From Bin55 sp965116055 (lineage in GTDB: Bacteria; Pseudomonadota; Gammaproteobacteria; Pseudomonadales; Azotimanducaceae), in contig OZ220466.1 of NCBI GenBank assembly GCA_965116055.1, forward strand, positions 434,001 through 498,000: a DNA stretch of 64,000 bases. The letters are read 5' to 3'. The position numbers and the translations under genes are program-made. Positions 62,899-64,000 of this stretch are shown here, in pieces (the stretch's first letter is position 1; each line of letters opens with the position of its first letter). The notes under the pieces were generated by a model that saw only the letters and a program-made list of their open reading frames with translations, did no database searches and was not told the origin of the DNA.

Positions 62899-63639
62899 AT
62901 GCTTCAAGTTCAGCTAAAGCAACAAGTTGCTAAAACAGCTATCGAACTAGCTGCGGCTTGGTTGCGACCTGGCGATATTTTGGGCATTGGCACTGGATCG
63001 ACAGTTAGCTACTTCATCAAGGAGCTTGGCGAGCGTAAGCTTCCAATACGAGGGGTGTTTTCTAGTTCGGAAGCATCAAGCGAAGCTCTACATGAACTCG
63101 GCGTTGATATATTGGATACGAATTGCGGAGAGCGTGCGTCCCTCTATATAGACAGTGCTGACGAGATTGACTCGAATGGCGCACTTATTAAAGGTGGCGG
63201 CGGGGCATTAACACGCGAGAAAGTCGTTGCGTCTTTGAGTCAGGATTTTCTGTGTTTGGTGGACGAGTCCAAAGTAGTTGAGTGTCTTGGGCGATTCCCT
63301 CTGCCAGTTGAAGCCATTCCAATGGCGAAGAGTCATGTAGCGTCGCGCATAGAACAACTTGGAGGTAAGCCTCAGGAACGATTCGACTTCCGTACGGATA
63401 ACGGCAATGTGATTTTAGACGTTGAAAACTTAACGATTGACGATCCTCAAACACTAGAGAGAACGCTTAACAACATTACTGGTGTCGTCGAAAACGGGGT
63501 TTTTTGGAAGAATCGACCTTCGTTGACCTTAGTTAGTTGTGAGAACGGGGTAGGGGTGTGTGGTACCGCCGAATGTTTTCACGAACACGACGAAAAGTTA
63601 AAGGCTGCTGCAGTATGTTGTTATCGCACGTTAGGCTAG
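62899..63639 (+). CDS. rpiA: Ribose-5-phosphate isomerase A
   Basis: A 246-residue RpiA, which interconverts ribose 5-phosphate and ribulose 5-phosphate. The phosphate loop is GIGTGSTVSYF; active-site residues are Asp85 and Asp88 (IDSADEID), Lys98 (KGGGGALTRE) and Glu107. The start at 62899 is the first Met of the conserved domain; a longer open frame reaches back into def. The C-terminus runs about 25 residues beyond the E. coli protein (after SCENGVGVCGT) with an unrelated tail rich in Cys and His. It lies 22 bases after def. Confidence 0.92.
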   Translation: MLQVQLKQQVAKTAIELAAAWLRPGDILGIGTGSTVSYFIKELGERKLPIRGVFSSSEASSEALHELGVDILDTNCGERASLYIDSADEIDSNGALIKGGGGALTREKVVASLSQDFLCLVDESKVVECLGRFPLPVEAIPMAKSHVASRIEQLGGKPQERFDFRTDNGNVILDVENLTIDDPQTLERTLNNITGVVENGVFWKNRPSLTLVSCENGVGVCGTAECFHEHDEKLKAAAVCCYRTLG

Positions 63640-64000
63640 CAACTTTTCTTTATGTTTAGGCTATATCTATTAAGTGACGGATATCTGCGGACGCGCAACT
63701 AATAGATCAAATGTTTCGAACGACACATTTCGCAGAAGGTCTCAGCATCCATGTCAGTAGAGAGGCTATTTGCGTTTGCTGTGTTATGGGGAAAAACGCT
63801 TATGACTGATCTTGATAGACTGCCTTCTCTGAATATGTGAGGATTGGAAGACATGGGTAAGTCGCATACTCTGACTTGAGGCCTGGTCAATTAAGATACA
63901 AGATGTAATTTCGCGTCGTACTTCCTGGCTGACTTGTGACCCCAAGGTCAGTTCAGCCTTCAAAGCTGAGGGCACTGTGATCGGATACGCTTTAATATGG
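63640..64000. other. Unassigned sequence to the window end
   Basis: About 360 bases after rpiA with no convincing gene. Short minus-strand frames (for example 63784-63975) have no recognisable motif or ribosome-binding site. No tRNA fold, terminator hairpin or repeat stands out. A gene may begin beyond the window edge. Confidence 0.4.

Noticed and set aside
63784..63975. Short minus-strand frames at the window end
   Set aside because: No start signal, no motif and random-looking composition.

Overview
The window looks like the chromosome of a gammaproteobacterium. The evidence is the conserved order pepP-ubiH-gcvT-gcvH-gcvPA-gcvPB on one strand, divergent from a small coiled-coil gene, zapA, a 6S RNA candidate and the 5-formyl-THF cyclo-ligase gene (the E. 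coli neighbourhood). A purE-tsaC-aroE run, SCO1/SURF1, a class B DNA polymerase II and a YejABE-type importer agree with this. Ankyrin repeats, cadherin-like repeats, sulfatase, phytanoyl-CoA-type dioxygenases and degraded insertion sequences resemble marine or host-associated (for example sponge-associated) lineages; that part is inference. No tRNA, rRNA or CRISPR array was seen.

Layout. 1-6.4 kb: partial Nramp-like transporter, SCO1, SURF1, a fusion of shikimate dehydrogenase with a YheV-like zinc ribbon, tsaC, purE, a GST and an ankyrin protein. 6.4-11.4 kb: an IS3-like remnant, cysC and a first SBP-permease-permease importer of YejABE type. 11.4-21 kb: SDR, Pol II, aldo/keto reductase, cytochrome b561 and c', a lipoprotein sugar dehydrogenase, an enolase-superfamily dehydratase and an NTF2-like protein. 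21.2-26.2 kb: an AT-rich, single-chain restriction-modification-translocase gene of Type ISP architecture, interrupted in its reading by a tract of 13 G. 26.4-33.6 kb: a second YejABE-type importer with a TonB-dependent receptor gene between its permeases and its binding protein.

33.8-54.1 kb is a catabolic island for an unidentified, probably sulfated, acid sugar. On the plus strand lie a dioxygenase and a sulfatase split by an amber codon. On the minus strand is a tightly packed six-gene operon: alpha/beta hydrolase, OtnK-like kinase, OtnC-like aldolase/decarboxylase, dioxygenase, TIM-barrel isomerase and Gfo/Idh dehydrogenase. An 11.5-kb composite transposon (36366-47903) sits exactly between these convergent groups. 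It is bounded by inverted IS1634-type copies and flanked by a 243-bp direct repeat, and it carries a GC-rich gene for a roughly 2190-residue cadherin-repeat autotransporter. A 10-G tract lies upstream of that gene. One IS1634 arm was later hit by an IS1182-family element with a CGAG duplication. Because the target duplication is so long, the 3' ends of both flanking genes were copied, and neither gene was broken by the insertion.

54.2-63.6 kb returns to housekeeping genes: the glycine cleavage operon with pepP and ubiH, then the zapA - 6S - fau - def - rpiA block. The most notable signals are the transposon with its giant surface protein, the two poly-G tracts (candidate phase-variable switches in a restriction system and near an adhesin), the AroE-YheV fusion, and the acid-sugar island.
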